Under the pieces are notes generated by a model, which worked only from the letters and a program-made list of their open reading frames with translations, was not told the origin of the DNA and ran no database searches. A program made the position numbers and the translations under genes. Source: Amylostereum areolatum (lineage: Eukaryota > Basidiomycota > Agaricomycetes > Russulales > Stereaceae). From it: DNA of 64,000 bases. This document shows, one piece after another, positions 62,882 to 64,000 of this stretch; positions within the stretch are counted from its first letter, which is position 1; the number at the start of each line of letters is the position of its first letter. The stretch is taken from the NCBI GenBank assembly GCA_012932865.1, contig SAXG01000016.1, forward strand, positions 1 to 64,000. The letters are read 5' to 3'.

Positions 62882-64000
62882 ATGGCTAAACGTCTTCGCG
62901 CTGCTCCGTCCTTCTCTTCTGATGAGGATCATCTTCCCCCATCTCCTCACCAGCGAAAAAGGCTCCAACGACGTCGCTCCGACCTCGAAGTCAAGGAAGC
63001 ATCTCCACCACCAAAGAAACCTCGCCACACGCGCGTTACAAGGACAGCATCTTTACAGGAGTCTTCTCAAGAAGTACGCAAGTCTGGAAAATCGAGGGAA
63101 AAAACCAAGTACATGCTTCTTTCTGGCAAATATATGCACTCAGACTCAAAAGAGTCGCGCACGTACCGGTATAGATCGACAAAGAAACCCGCCACAAAGA
63201 ATAGTGGTGACTCAAGCCCTAAGCTTAGCCTGTGAGTCTCCAAGCCTTCCTTCTTTTTGGGGATACACTGCTTACCTTGGCCCGCTAGAACGGACTCTCA
63301 GAAGACGGTCTTAGGCAAGCTGGGGCGAGCGATCATTCGGAGTGTGGGCTTCCACCTGGACCTTGACAAGATCTTTCGTGTCGGGGTCAATCGCGACCGC
63401 TCAAAATCGATGTCGCGCCAGTGCGTTTATATTCCTTTTATCTCTTTACCTGGGCTCACACACGTCTTAGGACCGCCGAAGAAACCATTATGTACAACGT
63501 CTACCTCAAGATCCTAGCGCTCTCCCCGCTCCTTTCCACCTTTGTCAAAGACAAGAAGAGCGGCCTCCTCGAGGTGTCACTTCGAAGGGTACAGTTCTAG
63601 GCGCATATATCCAATTCTTATCCGCCTTCATCCGGGGTTCCATTTTGCTAGGTCATGGATGCAAGCTCCGGTGCACGGTCAGCAGACTCAAACAAGCTCA
63701 AGGAGGCTGTCTCTCGTTATGCTCCGTCTGATGACTTCAAGACAAACCCTCTTGTGCCTGCCATTGACCCCGGAAGCAAGGGCGCGCGCGGGTTAAATCA
63801 CCCGCAGCTTAGCCGATTGCTCTGTCCAGTCAAGTACCTCAGGCAGTTTGACAACGACCCAACCAAGTATGCCTCTCACCCGAATCACCTGCATGTCTTG
63901 CTGCTGAATATATCATAGAATCTTGAACAGTCTACAATCAGGCCGCTTAGAGCTCTCCAGGAAGGAGGACAAGCTACCGACATTCTTGTTTGAGGGGTAC
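62882..64000 (+). CDS. DUF6698-domain protein (partial, runs off the right edge)
   Basis: The start at 62882 gives MAKRLRAAPSFSSDEDHLPP, then a basic low-complexity region. Later exons read TIMYNVYLKILALSPLLSTF, ARSADSNKLKEAVSRYAP, PLVPAIDPGSKGARGLNHPQ and LCPVKYLRQFDNDPTK, then LQSGRLELSRKEDKLPTFLF at the end of the window. This is the DUF6698 pattern found in many Agaricomycete genomes, with RGFNHP-like and LCP-like motifs. The function is not known. The gene is divergent from the Plavaka transposase and may belong to the same mobile unit. Intron positions near 63100-63300, 63420-63470 and 63590-63655 are approximate. Confidence 0.7.

Overview
The window is nuclear DNA of a filamentous basidiomycete, most likely an Agaricomycete and plausibly a wood-decay polypore. 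Evidence: GC-rich coding sequence, many 45-70 bp GT-AG introns, tail-anchored glutaminase A-type proteins, basidiomycete-type F-box-like, DUF6698 and Plavaka proteins, and a chromodomain Ty3 retrotransposon. The species is not identifiable from the sequence alone.

Layout. 1-8.4 kb: remains of a GH5 exo-1,3-glucanase-like gene (minus strand), then a glutaminase A-like gene (plus strand); both carry many one-base frame changes. 8.9-19.6 kb: an F-box-like gene, a second convergent and intact glutaminase A-like gene, a GNAT-like protein and an AGC-like kinase with an altered HRD motif. 20.1-32.3 kb: repeat-rich block with a hAT-like miniature element (732 bp, 8-bp target duplication), a Ty3/chromovirus retrotransposon (457-bp LTRs differing at one base), a cysteine-cluster gene next to its 5' LTR, and several tandem repeats. 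32.4-52.8 kb: housekeeping block with TMEM242-like, ATG14-like, roadblock dynein light chain, Zn2Cys6 factor, a conserved unknown, SMC5, a proline-rich protein, VPS29 and MDM35-like. Three head-to-head pairs have short shared upstream regions: ATG14/roadblock, VPS29/MDM35 and Plavaka/DUF6698.

53-57.4 kb holds the most unusual locus. A broken deaminase-like copy is followed by a gene joining staphylococcal-nuclease-like (Tudor-SN type) repeats to a deaminase-fold domain of the fungal OTT_1508-like type. One uninterrupted reading frame crosses the nuclease/deaminase join. A foldback element of about 294 bp sits between the two nuclease repeats. 58.3-64 kb: an apparently intact Plavaka-type transposase gene, divergent from a DUF6698 gene that runs off the right edge.

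Many one-base frame changes fall in or beside short homopolymers. They also hit normally single-copy genes (MDM35-like, roadblock). Residual assembly error is therefore a serious alternative to real gene decay, especially left of 8 kb.
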